A stretch of 64,000 bases of DNA, taken from the NCBI GenBank assembly GCA_014529385.2, contig CM043958.1, positions 76,546,669 to 76,610,668 on the forward strand, written 5' to 3'. Source of the DNA: Adiantum capillus-veneris. Lineage: Eukaryota > Streptophyta > Polypodiopsida > Polypodiales > Pteridaceae. This document shows, piece after piece, positions 1 through 12,545 of this stretch. The notes beneath the pieces were generated by a model. It did no database searches, was not told where the DNA came from, and was given only the letters and a program-made list of their open reading frames with translations. Position 1 is the first letter of the stretch. Every line of letters begins with the position of its first letter. A program made the translations under genes and the position numbers.

Positions 1-89
1 ACAAGCATCGGAGCATCATTTGTAGCTTGCTCATTAGCAAAATCAAAGTTATCAACATTAATTTCACTCTCTTTACTATTGTCAGCCAT
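1..89 (-). CDS. Partial gag-like ORF of a minus-strand LTR retrotransposon
   Basis: An ATG at 89-87 on the minus strand opens a reading frame that runs off the window start without a stop; 29 complete codons are visible, beginning MADNSKES and rich in Asp, Asn and Glu. It lies about 400 bases inside a tRNA primer site and 5' LTR in the same orientation, which is where gag of an LTR element begins. No gag domain is visible in so short a piece, so the assignment rests on position. It could be a spurious ORF in the leader. Confidence 0.45.
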   Translation of the reverse strand, partial: MADNSKESEINVDNFDFANEQATNDAPML

Positions 90-493
90 TCTAACAACTT
101 TTAGGTGTAAAATTTTTAGGTGTACTTTGGCACTTCAAGCCGTAATTTCTACTCCTCTTTACCCCTTTAGAAAAAGCACTCAAGCTACTGTACCCATGGC
201 TCGAATACCATTAATTGCAAGGAATAGAAGAAAGGGTCGTTCAACACCAAAACAGCACCGGCTCCCGTCAAGCTTCTAATAGCTCAATAGTGGTTAAGCC
301 GTAGTCAAGCCCCGTAGGACTCCACTATTAATACCATAGCTGTCGACGGTGATGCCCCGTTAACTCCACAAAGGTAGGCGCACTACAAGGCTGAAAAATC
401 CGTATTCTACTTAGTCACAGGCAATTAATAATACGAACCATTTATAGCTAGCTTGAGGACCTCCCTTCTTGAGCAAGAAAAGAGAAACCTTGT

Positions 494-505
494 GCTCTGA
501 TACCA
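494..505 (-). other. Primer binding site for initiator Met-tRNA
   Basis: Read on the minus strand this is TGGTATCAGAGC, the common plant retrotransposon primer site complementary to the 3' end of initiator Met-tRNA. It starts one base after the CA end of the adjoining LTR. This shows that the LTR at 507-2818 is a 5' LTR and that the element body lies at lower coordinates, off the window. The 90-493 stretch is its untranslated leader and I see no gene in it. Confidence 0.85.
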
Positions 506-1373
506 ATGTAACATTTAATGGCCTAAAAACTTGTGTGTAGCGGAAATTAGCATGAACATAGTGGGCATTTCATGAGAATAGATTCCTAATGAGAAATACA
601 AGAGTACTTGGGTGGAGAGAGCAACAAAAATCATAACACCTAGTTAGATATCATGAACAATACTTTCAAAAGAGAGAGAAATTAAGCTATTGACAACATT
701 TGAGGACCGGATTTCCATGGATCCGGTCCCCCCTCCAAAAGGCTTTGTAATATGGTTTCTCCCATCAAGAGAGACATTGTACAATACAATTCTTTGTGTT
801 CCTTCAAGACTAGCTAGTGCAATGAAGATGAAAGCTTCATGCACTAGGCAAAACACTTAGCATACACAACATCAATTATCTCCGGTCTCAGACCCAAGAC
901 CTCACACACCTTCAAAGATGGTGAGAGCTAGCAGGGTATGAGAGTAGATTGAGAGGAAGAAGGAGTATTATCGCGAGAAAGGTGTACATCTCCTCACATA
1001 ATCACTCATATTAGCATAGCTTAGCTTAGTAATTAGCATGGTAGAGGAGATGAGCATGCATTGAAGCTTGGCTCTTGGTTGGATTTTCATCACAAAGCCA
1101 AGAGTTGTTGGTGTAGGCCTCCCTTCTCACAAGCTTGGAGTAGGTGGTAAGCTTTCCATTAAAGCTTGAGAAGGAGAGAGAGTCTTCTTTACTTCACACA
1201 TGAGATTGTGGGAGTGTGTGTGTGATAATGACTTGCAAAACTCAGCCCCCTCTCTCTCTTGGTCGACCCCTCTTGCTATTTGCTCATGATCTACCCTCAT
1301 TGGACCTCCCTAGGCCTAGCCAATGGTAATTAAGCAGTATAAGGGATAGCCTTCTGACATGTGTCCCCCTTTC

Positions 1374-2094
1374 TGTTAGATTTTTGAGTAGATTACTTAA
1401 TGGAGAGAGATAGATTTCACACACAAGAGATTATAGAGTAGAGAGAGAGAGAGAGAGTACACACAATATACGTGGTTCACCCAATGTGGGCTACGTCCAC
1501 GGGAAAGCAGCCACTCAATGGCTTTAGCACTTCAAAAGAAGAAGTGGTTTACAAAGGGATTAAACCCTTAATAGATCTCCCGCCTTGCTTCACTCTCACC
1601 ACCTCACACTCACCTTGTTGCATCAACTTCACACTATAAAATGTGTGTAGAAATGGCCTCCTTTTATAGGCAAAAAGGGTTGCCCTCTCTAATGAGAGAC
1701 AGCCATGTGTAGCCGCCCTTGTGCGAATAAGTCCAAATCGGACCCTCCAATCCGCCCATGTGTGGCCGCCCTTGAGAAGACAAGTCCGCTTTTGAATTCG
1801 GCCACCGGCCACCGGCCATCGGCCATTGACTAATGGCTACCGGCCAACCGACCGGTTGTTTTCCGACCACTTTCCGGCCGCCGTCCAGCCATAATATTCC
1901 GGCGAAAAAAAAGTTTCGGGGGTGGAGGCCCCCGAGGCCTCTAAAGTTGCCCCTGATTCTTGTCCGTGAAAATTTTGGTTTCCGGTGAGTGATTTTCCTT
2001 CACGCACGATGGCTTCTCCTCATAATGGGGGCCATACAAATGTGCGCTTTTACCATAGAAAATTACAAGGGTAAATGAGGCTCCATACTTAACA
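1374..2094 (-). mobile_element. Solo Copia-type LTR nested inside the larger LTR
   Basis: The 721-bp insertion runs from TGTTAGATTT to ACTTAACA, with inverted ends TGTTA/TAACA, and is flanked by a perfect 5-bp target duplication CTTTC (1369-1373 and 2095-2099). Read on the minus strand it begins TGTTAAGTATGGAG and is homologous to the 5' LTR of Copia A at 8417. It contains a TATA box and two copies of a repeat near 1699-1793 that is present about 2.7 times in Copia A. No internal region remains, so LTR-LTR recombination is the likely origin. Confidence 0.85.
1660..1670 (-). promoter_or_regulatory. TATA box of the solo LTR
   Basis: On the minus strand the sequence reads CCTATAAAAGGAGGCC, a strong plant TATA box. 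The same motif (TCCTATAAAAGAAGGCC) occurs at the equivalent point of the Copia A LTR, which supports it as the LTR promoter. Transcription would run towards lower coordinates. Confidence 0.6.
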
Positions 2095-2959
2095 CTTTCC
2101 CCTTTTGTGAGAGCTTTAGGTAATTTAATAATTCAACTAAACTCTCATTGGACCCCTTTGCCTCTTGGCCAATAGGAATTAGGCAAGCCATTGGGCTGCT
2201 GAATGCTCATTGGACCCCTTGGGAGACTGTCCAATAGTCTTCTAGAGGACTTAATTCTCATTGGTTCTTTTATTAAGTGTTTTTAAATTAATTAAACTAG
2301 ATTTACTCTAGCCTAATTCTCATTGGTCCACCTCCAGGGCCATCCAATAGGAATTGGGTACACCTTGTGGGCATCTGGGCTAGGGAGCTGACATGTGTCC
2401 CTCATTCCCTTTGTGTAAAGGGAGCTTGTGTGTGTGTGTGACTTTCTCTCTCATCCCCTAAAAGCTAGGCTTGCCCCCTTCTATGTAGGGATTTGAAAAG
2501 TCTTTTGGGACACACACAAAGCATCCAATTCCCCCCATGGTTGACCTTTGGACACAACCTTTGAATTTTGGAACCTTAGCATTTTGGAAGTCTTAATGGG
2601 CTGAACCTTAGGGTCTTTTTAGCCCATTGTTGCACATGAATCTTTTGCAGATGGCCCCCCCTTTGGATCCCTATTTTCCCTCCTTTGGATCCCTACTGTG
2701 GCCGGTCTGCTAGCTTAACCAATATTCTAGCTTTTTCTCCCTGGCACTTCCCCATATTAAATGATCAGTTTAACATGAGAAAATCATTTAGGAGAATTTG
2801 ATATTGATTATTATGACAACTAGATATTTTTTGACCTGACATGTCACTTATGAACTACTTGCAGAGACTAGATTTTGCACTCACTTCTACACTTTTGTGT
2901 CTCTTCTTTGAAACAACGATGTAGTCATAACTACATTTACGTGTATGGAATTTCATGAC

Positions 2960-4137
2960 TGGGAAAGCGAGTAGAACGTAAAAGTGAAAGATAAAATCCA
3001 AGTCTTGAGGGCAACACTTATGAAAAAAACTTGGTGGAGTAGTGTGATGGATGCATATCATGAAATGATGCGTGTTATGTATGCTTTACACAATCGCAAA
3101 AAAGTATGGATGCAATGGTGGACTATCCAAGGGAGTTTGGAGTGTCCTAAAAAAATAGAGCAGTCGGTGGTGGAAAAGCATCAAGCGTGTTCCATTCTCT
3201 CATCAACAAAGGAATTTCCTCTTGAAGTACTCTCATGCTAGATGGATTGGAGCGCATACACCATTACACAATGCTACGTACATGTTAGATCATGAATACT
3301 AGAATATGAACTTGACGTCCAATGTTGAAGTGGTTCATGATTTTTACACAGTGGTAAACACTTTCTATGCCAATGTTGATGATCGTGTAAGATACATTAA
3401 ATAAATGTCCTCCTTTCAATTGAAAGAAGGTCTATTTTCAAACTCTCTTGTTTCAACAAATGGAAAAAGAGCAGTGTGCATGGAAATGGTGGATGATGAA
3501 TGGTGGAGAACACTATGCTTTGTTGCGTAACCTTGTGATGAATATTCCCGGGGAGGTCACCTAATAAAAATGTAACCTATCACGTGAGTTCAACAGAAGG
3601 GTATTTAAAGTTCTTGAAACTTACAGAAATATATATACAAAAGGGCATTATTTTTTCAAATGTGAAAAAAACTTATAGATTTTAAAAGAAAAGGGTACAT
3701 TATATTCCTAATAAAATTCACAGACAAGGGGTTTTACAAACATGTCTTGAACGCACGTGATATGGTACTTTTACACATAGTGAATCCCCCGAGTGAATAT
3801 TTTAAGCAAGTGTTCTTTGAATTCAAGCTAAAAAAGAATGGAGCATGTACAAATATATTCACATCACTACTTGCAATCAACTTCTTGTAGATCATGTAGA
3901 TAAATTTATTTACATGTATTGCAATGGAAAAATTCTACGACACATTGAAAGCAAAGAATATGAAGAAGATATGTCCATATGGATGTACAATTTCAATGAT
4001 GTATAAGGCAAACACTTTGACATTGGACCTGTGTTGTACATAAGCCTTGAGCTAGAGGAAAATCCTGATATTGACCCAAACAATCTCAATCAAGCATGCA
4101 ACAAAGTAGACACAGATGACATAATCTTAGATAAATG
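2960..4137 (+). pseudogene. Degenerate hAT-family transposase (C-terminal half), split by a MITE
   Basis: Fragments in shifting frames read like the C-terminal half of a plant hAT transposase: an early block with WWSSVMDAYHEMMRVMYALH, then AHTPLHNATYMLDHEY with a stop and frame changes, a KWWMMNGGEHYALLRNLVMNI block, and after the MITE a run containing HVDKFIYMYCNGK and SIWMYNFNDV. In intact hAT proteins the 'aaYmLdPey' and 'WW..yg' blocks precede the hATC dimerisation region, and the order here agrees. Stops and frameshifts are frequent, no zinc-finger BED domain or terminal inverted repeats were found, and the N-terminal half is missing. The MITE at 3547-3793 interrupts it after ...NLVMNI. 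The protein cannot be functional. Confidence 0.6.
3547..3793 (-). mobile_element. 247-bp hAT-type MITE, copy 1
   Basis: This copy is inverted relative to copies 2 and 3. It is flanked by an exact 8-bp duplication TGAATATT (3539-3546 and 3794-3801). It ends with the family terminus CCCCCGAG and contains the shared inner motif TATCACGTG near both ends. It has no coding capacity. An 8-bp duplication is characteristic of the hAT superfamily. It sits inside the decayed hAT transposase. Confidence 0.85.
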
Positions 4138-5639
4138 ATGGCAATAAAGATTAAGCAACATTTTCATTGAATTTGTGAAAGAATGTCATTAGTAAAATAT
4201 TACACTTAGTTTCAATAGGAGTTGCCTCTTGCGACCTTGATGGTTTGTATTCATTGGCCATGCCAAATATGGTATATAGGCCCTCACTAATGACTGCACT
4301 ACACAATGCACATGTGGAAATATTTTGCCTTTCCCTCACCAAGCATATAAGAGGGTAATAGAGTCCACATGGCAACATATAATGGCCGCTCCAATAGTTG
4401 AAGACTTTGTAGAATGGGGACATTGGTTGGTGGAGGAGATGCTAGCCACATTTGAGACTCACACAACCTTGGGATGTGTTAAAAAGTGGGATATGTGATT
4501 GCCTTGGCGTATAGGATTTAAACATTGAGAAAGGCCCTTTACATAGTGACTAAGCTTGTTAAGTTTCACTTCAACACTTGCGGTGGTTGGGGGGGTCTGT
4601 GCTTGCGATAGTCTCACTGCTTCTTCATCTCTCTCTGCGAGCTTTGCCCCCATGCTTTCCTTGACCTTGCTCGGCTCCATTCCAGCCCCTTCCACCATAA
4701 GATCAAGATCTTGTCTTGTGACTGTCACTGTCTCCTCAGGATTATCATGGTGCTAACAATGACATCTCAAGACGCAAAGTCCACTAGCCTATCCAAGATA
4801 AAATGCATATGAAGAATTTTAGCAAAGTAGAGTGGTGCATCTGCATTATGGAGCGGATGGTCGTACACCTCCAGGAAGATTCACTCAGTGTTAAGTTTGA
4901 TGTCATTATTTTGGCACCTTGACACCTTCCATCTTCCCTTTTTGATCTCACCTTCTGGGTATGGCTACATCTCCTTGATCATATCCTTTGTGACCTATTT
5001 GTTTATGTCACTCCATTGGGAATGACTGGAATTTTCCCATTCAAAAAATCTACAGGCTGTTCTAGTTGTCTGAAGAGCAGTCAAACCTTGTGCAAAAGCT
5101 TTAAGTCACTCGTATGCCTTTCTAGCCAACTCATGCTCGTTATCTTGTCCATCTGCCATATCTACGAAAATATAGATGATATAGGAAAATTTGTGAATGA
5201 AAGATTAATAAGGCTTCCATCTCATTGGCCTCAAAGATTGAAAGATGGAATGCAATAATCAGTGGAAAGCATCCAATAAAGACAAGTCCACCTCAAACAT
5301 GAAACCAAAAAAAATATCTTAACCACATTTCAAATTATCTTGACTACATATTTCAAATATAAAAACCATGTTCAATTACAAAATTGGATTAAACGACAAA
5401 GAGATTTTGACTAGCGGGTGTTGCGCCCTTGCTAGCTTAGTCTTCAATGATCTAAAAAACTCTACCACTTGTATTATAGATTTTCTCTCTTTGCAAAATT
5501 CAGTAGAGACAGTTTTTGGCTCTATAAAGTATAGCTTCCATGGTAGCTTTTTTGTGGGTATTGCCACTCATCCACAAATCCTACACAACCTTCCAAATAT
5601 CATATAGCATTTGCAATAAGTATTCCATAGAAAAAAATC
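4138..5639. other. Low-information region between the hAT and kinase-like pseudogenes
   Basis: Only short ORFs are present. On the minus strand, 4459-4728 reads as a charged, Glu/Lys-rich stretch (MTVTRQDLDLMVEGAG onward) and 4151-4423 contains an isolated Cys-rich piece, but neither matches a family I recognise. They could be the decayed 3' part of the kinase-like gene, which runs in the same direction. No RNA gene or repeat structure was seen. Confidence 0.4.
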
Positions 5640-7110
5640 TCTTGCCAGAATATAGGCATCTTCAAGAACGGATCATATAACGTGGGTGCCATTCATCCTT
5701 GCTTCTGTCGTCCTTGATCAGCAGTAGACTGAGCATGTGCCATCTTTTCAGGGTTTTTGTCTACCTCATACACAAAATTAAGCAAAAAATAATTTTTTGG
5801 GAACTCTTAGAAGAAATCCCCAATCAATGATGCCAACGGGTGCCTTCAAATATTTAATGAAGTCCAATGTTACATTAAATGGGTGTAGGTCAGTGTGAAT
5901 AATGTGCACCATATGTGCAGTCGCCATGCCATCCACCAGAGCATGTATAATGTGGGACATATTCATCACTACCTCCTTGACCTTGGCAAGCTGCTCTCGG
6001 ATTAGTCACATGTTAGGAAGGGGGGATTTTTCCACCCTTGATCCAAGCGATACATTGCTATGGAAAATTCATTGTATTTGAAGGGTACCTTCAAGAGCAT
6101 GTTGTTGAGCGAGCGGCCATATAGTAAGGAAATATTGTAATCCAAGGCGACTCATTCGCGAAAGCAATACACTTGACGATTGTTGGTGTAATACTTGCAT
6201 GCCCTACTCTGTTTGAAAGCGCTCTCAAACTTGAAACTGTTATTTTCCTTGTACAGCTTTCCACAGCATGTTATGTGCTCAGGATTAAGATAAATCCCTT
6301 GTATTTTGTACTCTTTTACTTCACCAAAGGCCCCTGCACTAATCATTTGTCCTTTGATCAATTCCTTGTGTGGAATGCCGATGAGATGTGCGCACATGGA
6401 GTTGTAAACAATGTGCATAATTGCCCCTGTCCCTATAACATCTTGCTGCTCGGATGATGTAGTGACTGTGTCTTGGATAATACACACTCGTTTTGGAAGT
6501 GGCTCTGCATCCAATTCCCTCATGTGCTTGCTCCATATTGCGTCTCATAGTTGCAATTGGCGTAAATTAGTAGAAGCTGGTGCCAAATATTTTAAATCCT
6601 TGCATGCAACTCGCATACTTTCCAAAATGGTGCGAGTTTTGTGTTGATAGCCAAAGCTCGGGGGGTTCACTATGTGTAAAATTGCCATATCACGTGCGTT
6701 CAAGACATGTTTGTAAAACCCCTTATCTGTGAATTTTGTTAAGAATATAATGTACCCTTTTCTTTTAAAATCTGTAAGTTTTCTTCAAATTTGAAAAAAT
6801 AATACCCTTCTGTATATATATTTCTGTAAGTTTCAAGAACTTTAAATACCCTTTTGTTGAACTCATGTGATAGGTTACATTTTTATTAGGTGACCTACCC
6901 GAGAGCCAAAGTCAGTCAGCTTTTGTCTTTCACACAATTCTACATTGCCTTCTCTTTGGAGTCAACACAATGTATTTTCCCGAATTTGCTCAACAAGATC
7001 CCGCATAAGGATATCAGACTCACTGACTTTCCTTATGAACTCATCTGCATTTTGTGATACTATAATGACTCCTTCTATGCATAGGGAATGCAAGATGAAG
7101 TCGCTCGTCG
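5640..7110 (-). pseudogene. Degenerate protein-kinase-like gene, split by a MITE
   Basis: Read on the minus strand the order of kinase landmarks is preserved across several frames: a glycine-loop-like SAGAFGEVKEYKI with a following CCGKLYKENN (6152-6523), then a hinge-like region, a catalytic-loop-like HTDLHPFNVTLDF and a metal-loop-like GIIDWGFLLRVP (5778-5969). Canonical kinases have HRDxxxxN and DFG; here HTDLHPFN keeps the Asp and Asn, and DWG replaces DFG. An upstream block near 6990-7090 (IVSQNADEFIRKVSES and neighbours) may be the N-terminal part. Stops between the blocks, frame changes and the MITE at 6657-6903 make it a pseudogene, although some gaps might be introns. I cannot assign a kinase subfamily. 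Confidence 0.5.
6657..6903 (+). mobile_element. 247-bp hAT-type MITE, copy 2
   Basis: The element starts CTCGGGGGGTTCACTATG and ends GGTGACCTACCCGAG, so the outermost bases CTCGGG/CCCGAG are inverted repeats, followed by imperfect inverted sequence reaching TATCACGTG on one side and CACGTGATA-type sequence (here CATGTGATA) on the other. The 8-bp duplication AGCCAAAG flanks it exactly (6649-6656 and 6904-6911). Length equals copies 1 and 3. No ORF is present, so movement would need a hAT transposase in trans. Confidence 0.88.
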
Positions 7111-8416
<1,306 letters not shown>

Positions 8417-8665
8417 TGTTAAGTATAGAGCGTGATTTACACCTTGTAATTTAATGTATTAAAAATGTACATTTGTAAGGCCTCTATTATGAGGAGAAGA
8501 CATTGTGCGTGAAGAAAAATCATTTCTCGAAAGCAAAAATTTTCACAATCAAAATATTCCTTTTTGTCGGAATATTATGGCCAGACGGCAGCCGAAAAGT
8601 GGTCGAAAAATGGCCGAACGATGGCTGATGGTCAGAAGTCAATGGCCGGTGGCCGATTTCAAGAT

Positions 8666-8810
8666 GGACTTGTCTTCTCAAGGGCGGCTACACATGGGCG
8701 CATTGGAGAGTCCTAGTTGGACTTGTCAACACAAGGGCGGCTACACATGGATGCATTGGAGAGTCCAAGTCGGACTTGTCAACACAAGGGTGGCTACACA
8801 CGGCTGTCTC
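8666..8810 (+). repeat. 53-bp tandem repeat in the Copia A LTR
   Basis: Units start at 8666, 8719 and 8772, each with GGACTTGTC...AAGGG(C/T)GGCTACACA; the first two are full 53-bp units and the third is partial. The array lies 25-170 bp upstream of the TATA box, where retrotransposon LTRs carry enhancers. The related solo LTR has two units, so copy number varies within the family. Confidence 0.85.
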
Positions 8811-8832
8811 TCATGAGAGAGGGCCCTTTTTG

Positions 8833-8843
8833 TCCTATAAAAG
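8833..8843 (+). promoter_or_regulatory. TATA box of the Copia A LTR
   Basis: TCCTATAAAAGAAGGCC directly follows the 53-bp repeat array and matches the TATA box of the solo LTR of the same family. It would have driven the full-length element transcript; the downstream body is now defective. Confidence 0.6.
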
Positions 8844-8895
8844 AAGGCCTCTTCTACACACAAAAACAGATTGTGAAGCATTGTGGTGCATTGTG

Positions 8896-10948
8896 AAGTT
8901 GAAAGCCTTTGTGGAGAATGAAGTAGGTACCAAGGTTAAATGTGAAGTATTGTGGTGCATTGTGAAGTCCGATGTATTTTCTATATTTCAAAGGTGGAAA
9001 GCCTTTGTGGAGAATGAAGTAGGTACCAAGGTTAAATGCCTCAGATTTGACAATGATGGCGCATATTGCAGCCCAGCTTTTGAAATCTTTTGTGCTAGCA
9101 ATGGAGTTTGGAGGCAAAGGACAACCCCAATGACAACTTAATAAAATGGAATTTCCAAAAGGATGAACATAACAATCATGGAGTGAGCACGAAGCATGCG
9201 ACCACATGCAAGATTATTGCTTGACTTTGGGCGGAAGCAGTACGTACGTCTGTGTATTTGATCAACAGATCACCTTGAACGGCATTTAATGGGGGAGTTC
9301 CAAAGTAGACATGGACATGTAAACCGGTGAATTATTCATTTCTCAAAATGTTTGGGTGTGAGACTTTCATGCACATAGATAGAAGCCTAAGATCAAAGCT
9401 AGATGAAAAGTCCAAAAAATGTTTCTTCTTTGGCTATGGAGAAGGTGATTTTGGGTATCACCTATGGAATCCTGAAGATGGTAAAATATTTAGAAGTAGG
9501 GAGGTAATTTCCAATGAGCAAAACATGACAAACATTACTCGGAAAGAAAACAAACAAAAGAAACAGGTGATGAGTACATGAAGCTTGAGGACGATGAAGA
9601 ATCAAGGAGTGCAAACGATGATAATGTCTAACAATGTCAACCAAATGAGGAGCCTCAACCTATTCCCCAAATATCTACAAGAGCAATTAGACCTCTAGAA
9701 AGGTTCATTACTTCCTTCAACCATCTTTTGATCCAGATTCTGGAGAGCCGGAATCATACGAGGAAGCTATGCAACACAAATCCAAAGAAAAATGGATAAA
9801 GAGCATGCAAGTGGAAATGGATTCATTAATCGCAAACAAACATGGGAGTTGGTTGAGTTGCCTAAAGGTAAGCGGGCACTTCAAAACAAATGGGTGTACA
9901 AGTTGAAGGAAGAAGAATGCCAGAAAAGGTACAAGTTTAGGTTTCTGGTAAAAGGGTTTTCTCAAATGAAAGGTATTGACTTCAATGACATATTTTCCCA
10001 TGTTGTAAAAATGAACTCAATTAACCTTATCTTCAGCCTTGTGGCTACTCATGATTTAAATCACGAGAAAATGGATGCAAATACGGCATTCCCTCATGGT
10101 GACTTAGAGAAGGAAATCTACATGCTTCAACCAAAGGGGTATAAAGTAAGGGGTAAGGAGAAAATGGTTTGAAAATTAAGAAAGAGATTGTATGTTTTAA
10201 ACAAGAATGAAGACAATGGTACTTGAATTTCAATCAATGGATGCTGGATCATGGATTCAAAAGATGCAACTCTAATTGTTGTATCTACACGAAGAATTTA
10301 GGAGATGGGAAGTTCATCATCCTTAAGTTGTATGTTGATGACATGCTGATTGCAAGTGCTAATATGCAGGACATCAAAGACCTAAAAGAGAAGCTGTCTA
10401 AATCTTTTTCAATGAAAGATTTAGGTGCTCCAAAGGGGATACTTGGTATGAATATATCAAGGGACAGGATGAAGAAGATAATAAATCTACTCAAGAGGAT
10501 TACATCAAGAAGGTACTAGAAGGGTTTGCGATGAAAAATGCAAAAATGATTTCTACACTTTTGGCTAGTCACTTAAACTAACCAAGGATATGTGCCCAAA
10601 GACACAAGAGGAGATAGCCTATATGTCTAAAGTTCCATATGCTACTATGGTAGGTTCTCTTATGTATGATATGGTCTGGACAAGACCAGACATTGCATAT
10701 GCAGTGAGAGTTGTAAGTAGGTTCATGGACAACCTAGGTAGAGAGCACTGGCAAGCTGTGAAGTGGATACTTAATTATTTGAAAGGGACAACAAAAAATG
10801 CTTTGGATTTTGGAGGAATTGATTTTTCTTCAAGGGTATGCTGATGTAGATATGGAAGGTGACATACATATTTAAAGGAGCATTATTGCCTCTATCTTCA
10901 TGGTTGGGGGCACAACAATAAGCTGGGTTTCAAAGCTACAGAAAGTGG
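8896..10948 (+). pseudogene. Copia A integrase-reverse transcriptase-RNase H remnant
   Basis: Fragments in order: integrase core around 9000-9140 (KCLRFDNDGAYCSPAFEIF, compare LRSDNGGEY in intact copies), integrase tail at 9327-9581, RT N-terminus at 9792-10172 (TWELVELPKGKRALQNKWVY, KMDANTAFPHGDLEKEIYM), RT palm with YVDDMLIAS at 10223-10519, and thumb/RNase H at 10590-10844 (YATMVGSLMYDMVWTRPDIA). The catalytic YVDD is intact but frame changes and stops separate the pieces. Integrase begins with a local duplication: AAAGCCTTTGTGGAGAATGA occurs at about 8902 and 8998. It is dead, and belongs to the Tork/Tnt1-like part of Copia by RT resemblance. Confidence 0.8.
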
Positions 10949-12545
10949 TGTAACATTTAATGGCCTAGTAACTTGTGTGTAGCAGAAAATAGCATAGACA
11001 TAGTGAATATTTCTTTAGAATAGATTCCTAATGAGCATAGCAAGAGTGCTTGGGTGGAGAGAGCAACAAAAAGCATAACACCTAGTTAGATAGGCATGAA
11101 CAATACCTCAAAAGACAGAGAAATTAAGCCATTGACAACACTTGAGGACCTAATTTTTATGGAGTCGGTCCCCCCTCCAAAAGGCGTTGTATTATAGGTT
11201 TTTCCCCATCAAGGGAGACATTTTACAATACAATTGTTTGTGTTCCTTCAATAACTAGCTAGTGCAATGAAGATGGAAACTTCAAGCACTAAGCAAAACA
11301 CTTATAAAACACAACATCAATTCCTTCACGGCCTCAGACCCAAGACCTTACACACCTTCAAAGATGGTGAGAGATAGAGGGGTATGAGAGTAGATTGAGA
11401 GGAAGGAGTAGTCTTACGAGAAATATGTACATATCCTCACATAATCATTCATATTAGCATAGCATAGCTTAGTAATTATCATGGTAGAGGAGATGAGCAT
11501 GCATTGAAGCTTGGCTCTTGGTTGGATTTGCATCACAAAGCCAAAAGTTGTTGGTGTAGGTCTCCCTTCTCACAAGCTTGGAGTAGGTGATAAGCTTTCC
11601 ATTAAAGCTTGAGAAGGAGAGGGAGAGTCTTCTTACTTCACACATGAGCTAGTGTGGGTGTATGTGGAATAATCCTTGAGAAATTCAGCCCTCTCTCTCT
11701 TGGTCGACCCCTCATGAAAATTACTCATGCTGACACCGCATTGGACCTCTCCAAGCTTAGCCAATGAGAATTAAGTAGCATAAGTGATATCCTTCTAGCA
11801 TGTGTCCCCCTTTCCCCTTTTGTGAGAGCTTTAAGTAATTAATTAATGCAACTAATCTCTCATTGGATCCCTTTGTCTCCTAGCCAATAGGAATCAGGCA
11901 AGCCATTGGGCTACTGAATGCTCATTGGACCCTTGGGAGACTGTCTAATAGTCTTCTAGAGACCTTAATTCTTATTGGTTCTTTTATTAAGTGTTTTTAA
12001 ATGAATTAAACTATATTTACTCTAGCCTAATTCTCATTGGTCTACCTCCATAGCCATCCAATAGGATTTGAGTGCACCTCGTAGGCATCTGGCCTAGGGA
12101 GCTGACATGTGTCCCTCATTCCCTTTGTGTAAAGGAAGCTTGTGAGTGTGAGTGTGTGTGTGTGTGTGTGTTTCTCTCTCATCCCCTACTTGCAAGGATC
12201 GCCCCCTCCTTTGTAGGAGTTTTGAAGAGTTTTGGTACACACACAAAGCATCCAATTTCCCTAGAGTTTGACCTTTAGACACAACCTTTGAATTTTGGAT
12301 CCTTAGCATTTTGGAAGTCTTAATGGGCTGAACCTTAGGGTATTTAAAGCCCATTGTTGCACATTTCTCTTTTGAAGATGGCCCCCCCTTTGGATCCCTA
12401 TTTTCCCTCCTTTGGATCCGTACTGTTGCCGATCTGCCAGCTTAACCAGTATTCTAGCTTTTTCTCCCTTGGAACTTCTCCATATTAAATGATCAATTTA
12501 ACATGAAAAGTCATTTAGGAGAATCAGATATTAGTTATTATGACA
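10949..12545 (-). repeat. 3' LTR of Gypsy-1
   Basis: It runs from TGTAACATTTAATGGCC to TTATGACA, 1,597 bp, in the same order as the LTRs at 507-2818 and 51177-52765 but visibly more diverged from them than they are from each other. It contains a GT microsatellite at about 12152-12171 and repeated 'ctcattgg' motifs. Its position after pol identifies it as the 3' LTR. Confidence 0.9.

Larger units (their letters stand above)
507..2818 (-). mobile_element. 5' LTR of a Gypsy-1/Gypsy-2-type retrotransposon, carrying a nested LTR
   Basis: The plus strand starts TGTAACATTTAATGGCC and ends ATTATTATGACA, giving TG...CA termini. Two further copies lie at 10949-12545 and 51177-52765, both attached to chromodomain Gypsy pol. 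Removing the 721-bp insertion and its 5-bp duplication leaves about 1,586 bp, matching the other copies (1,597 and 1,589 bp). The base pair following the LTR is flanked by ACTAG at 2819-2823, the expected target duplication, whose partner would be off-window. Shared short blocks include several 'ctcattgg' motifs (2200-2330), likely CCAAT boxes when read on the minus strand. Confidence 0.85.
8417..10948 (+). mobile_element. Copia A: internally deleted LTR retrotransposon
   Basis: A partial 5' LTR (8417 to about 8895, starting TGTTAAGTATAGAG) runs directly into integrase, reverse transcriptase and the start of RNase H. The LTR 3' part, primer site, gag, protease and integrase N-terminus are missing. 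The element stops abruptly at 10948, inside the RNase H 'ISW' motif, where the Gypsy-1 LTR is inserted. Its LTR is the same family as the solo LTR at 1374-2094, which provides the missing LTR end for comparison. Confidence 0.8.

Noticed and set aside
2819-2823. Target duplication ACCAA/ACTAG around the LTR at 507-2818
   Set aside because: The left side at 502-506 is the primer site region of the element itself, so the comparison is invalid; the partner must lie outside the window.
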